Positions 5,206 through 5,475 of a stretch of DNA of 5,475 bases are shown piece by piece. The translations under genes and the position numbers were made by a program. Source of the stretch: Planctomycetales bacterium (lineage in GTDB: Bacteria > Planctomycetota > Planctomycetia > Isosphaerales > Isosphaeraceae). The notes beneath the pieces were generated by a model. It was not told the origin of the DNA and did no database searches. It saw only the letters and a list, made by a program, of their open reading frames with translations. The DNA lies in the NCBI GenBank assembly GCA_027435495.1, contig DAHZZC010000175.1, positions 1-5,475 on the forward strand, read 5' to 3'. Each line of letters starts with the position of its first letter. The stretch's first letter is position 1.

Positions 5206-5241
5206 GGAAGGAGGTCCGGCTTTCCAGCCTGACCTCCTTCC
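5206..5241 (-). terminator. Strong hairpin behind the VWA gene, probable transcript end
   Basis: GGAAGGAGGTC (5206-5216) and GACCTCCTTCC (5231-5241) are perfect 11-base inverted arms. A further GGC/GCC pair lies inside the 14-base loop. The hairpin lies 11 bases past the stop codon of the minus-strand VWA gene, where a terminator belongs. Neither strand has a T-run after it, so termination would be by a U-less hairpin, or the structure may protect the 3' end. Confidence 0.5.
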
Positions 5242-5252
5242 GACCCCTACTC

Positions 5253-5475
5253 TCAACGCTTCCCCTGCAAATTCCCTGGCCGCGAGGCATACCGGCCGCC
5301 GCTCTCGCGGGCGATTCGGCGGAGATGGTCGCCCCCCTCACCGCCGGAGAGGTCCACGCAGTGGATCGGAATTCGGTGGGCGTTGAACTGGGCGATGTAC
5401 TCGGCCGTGCCATCGGGGAAGGCACCGTCGGAAAGGAGAAACACCACCTCGGGACGGAGGGCCAATGCCTGTCGG
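5253..5475 (-). CDS. VWA-domain protein, C-terminal part only
   Basis: The last ~73 residues of a protein with a von Willebrand factor A fold; the start lies beyond the right edge. The visible part reads ALRPEVVFLLSDG, where the buried strand ends in Ser-Asp-Gly, the position of the third MIDAS metal-binding motif. A helix (TAEYIAQFNAHR), the strand IPIHCVDL and the closing LRRIARESGGRY follow, the usual end of VWA domains in which the chain finishes soon after the fold. Codons upstream of the apparent TTG start (5463-5465) remain open to the edge and still fit the family (RQALALRP), so this is an interior Leu rather than a start. The N-terminal half, any signal peptide or membrane anchor, and MIDAS motifs 1 and 2 cannot be seen. 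A stem-loop follows its stop codon. Confidence 0.8.
   Translation of the reverse strand, partial: RQALALRPEVVFLLSDGAFPDGTAEYIAQFNAHRIPIHCVDLSGGEGGDHLRRIARESGGRYASRPGNLQGKR

Overview
The window looks like chromosomal DNA from a high-GC bacterium, most likely a planctomycete. That placement is an inference. It rests on the strong G/C bias at third codon positions, a TolB-like PD40 propeller protein, a DinB-family protein, a VWA-domain protein and a SEC-C/HINT toxin-like protein. No rRNA or other taxonomic marker is present, and I saw no tRNA or CRISPR array.

Left region (1-1372, minus strand): two genes lie head to tail one base apart. A PduO-type corrinoid adenosyltransferase starts at a GTG and is followed by a pteridine-reductase-like SDR whose ribosome binding site lies inside the end of the adenosyltransferase gene. 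Centre-left (1373-2592, plus strand): a divergent intergenic region carries a good sigma70-type promoter. It drives an exported six-bladed PD40 (TolB-like) propeller protein.

Centre (2593-4161): this is the notable part. A 353-residue protein joins an N-terminal SEC-C zinc motif, a complete HINT self-cleavage domain ending in V-H-N, and an unrecognised ~100-residue C-terminal domain. An 80-residue gene with its own Shine-Dalgarno follows after 48 bases. The layout is that of a polymorphic toxin with its immunity gene. The pair is bracketed by GTTAGGC (2599-2605) and its exact inverse GCCTAAC (4062-4068). The latter begins a ~100-base imperfect inverted repeat organised like an integron attC site. 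I read this as a toxin/immunity pair carried as, or derived from, an integron gene cassette with no integrase in view. Third-position G/C falls in the toxin tip and the immunity gene compared with the HINT part and the flanking genes.

Right region (4162-5475): a DinB-family gene is interrupted by an in-frame TAG that removes two of its three predicted metal-binding histidines. A glutaredoxin-like gene (minus strand) converges on it. A gene-free stretch follows, with an 18-base near-palindrome and a strong hairpin. The window ends inside a minus-strand VWA-domain gene that is cut by the right edge.
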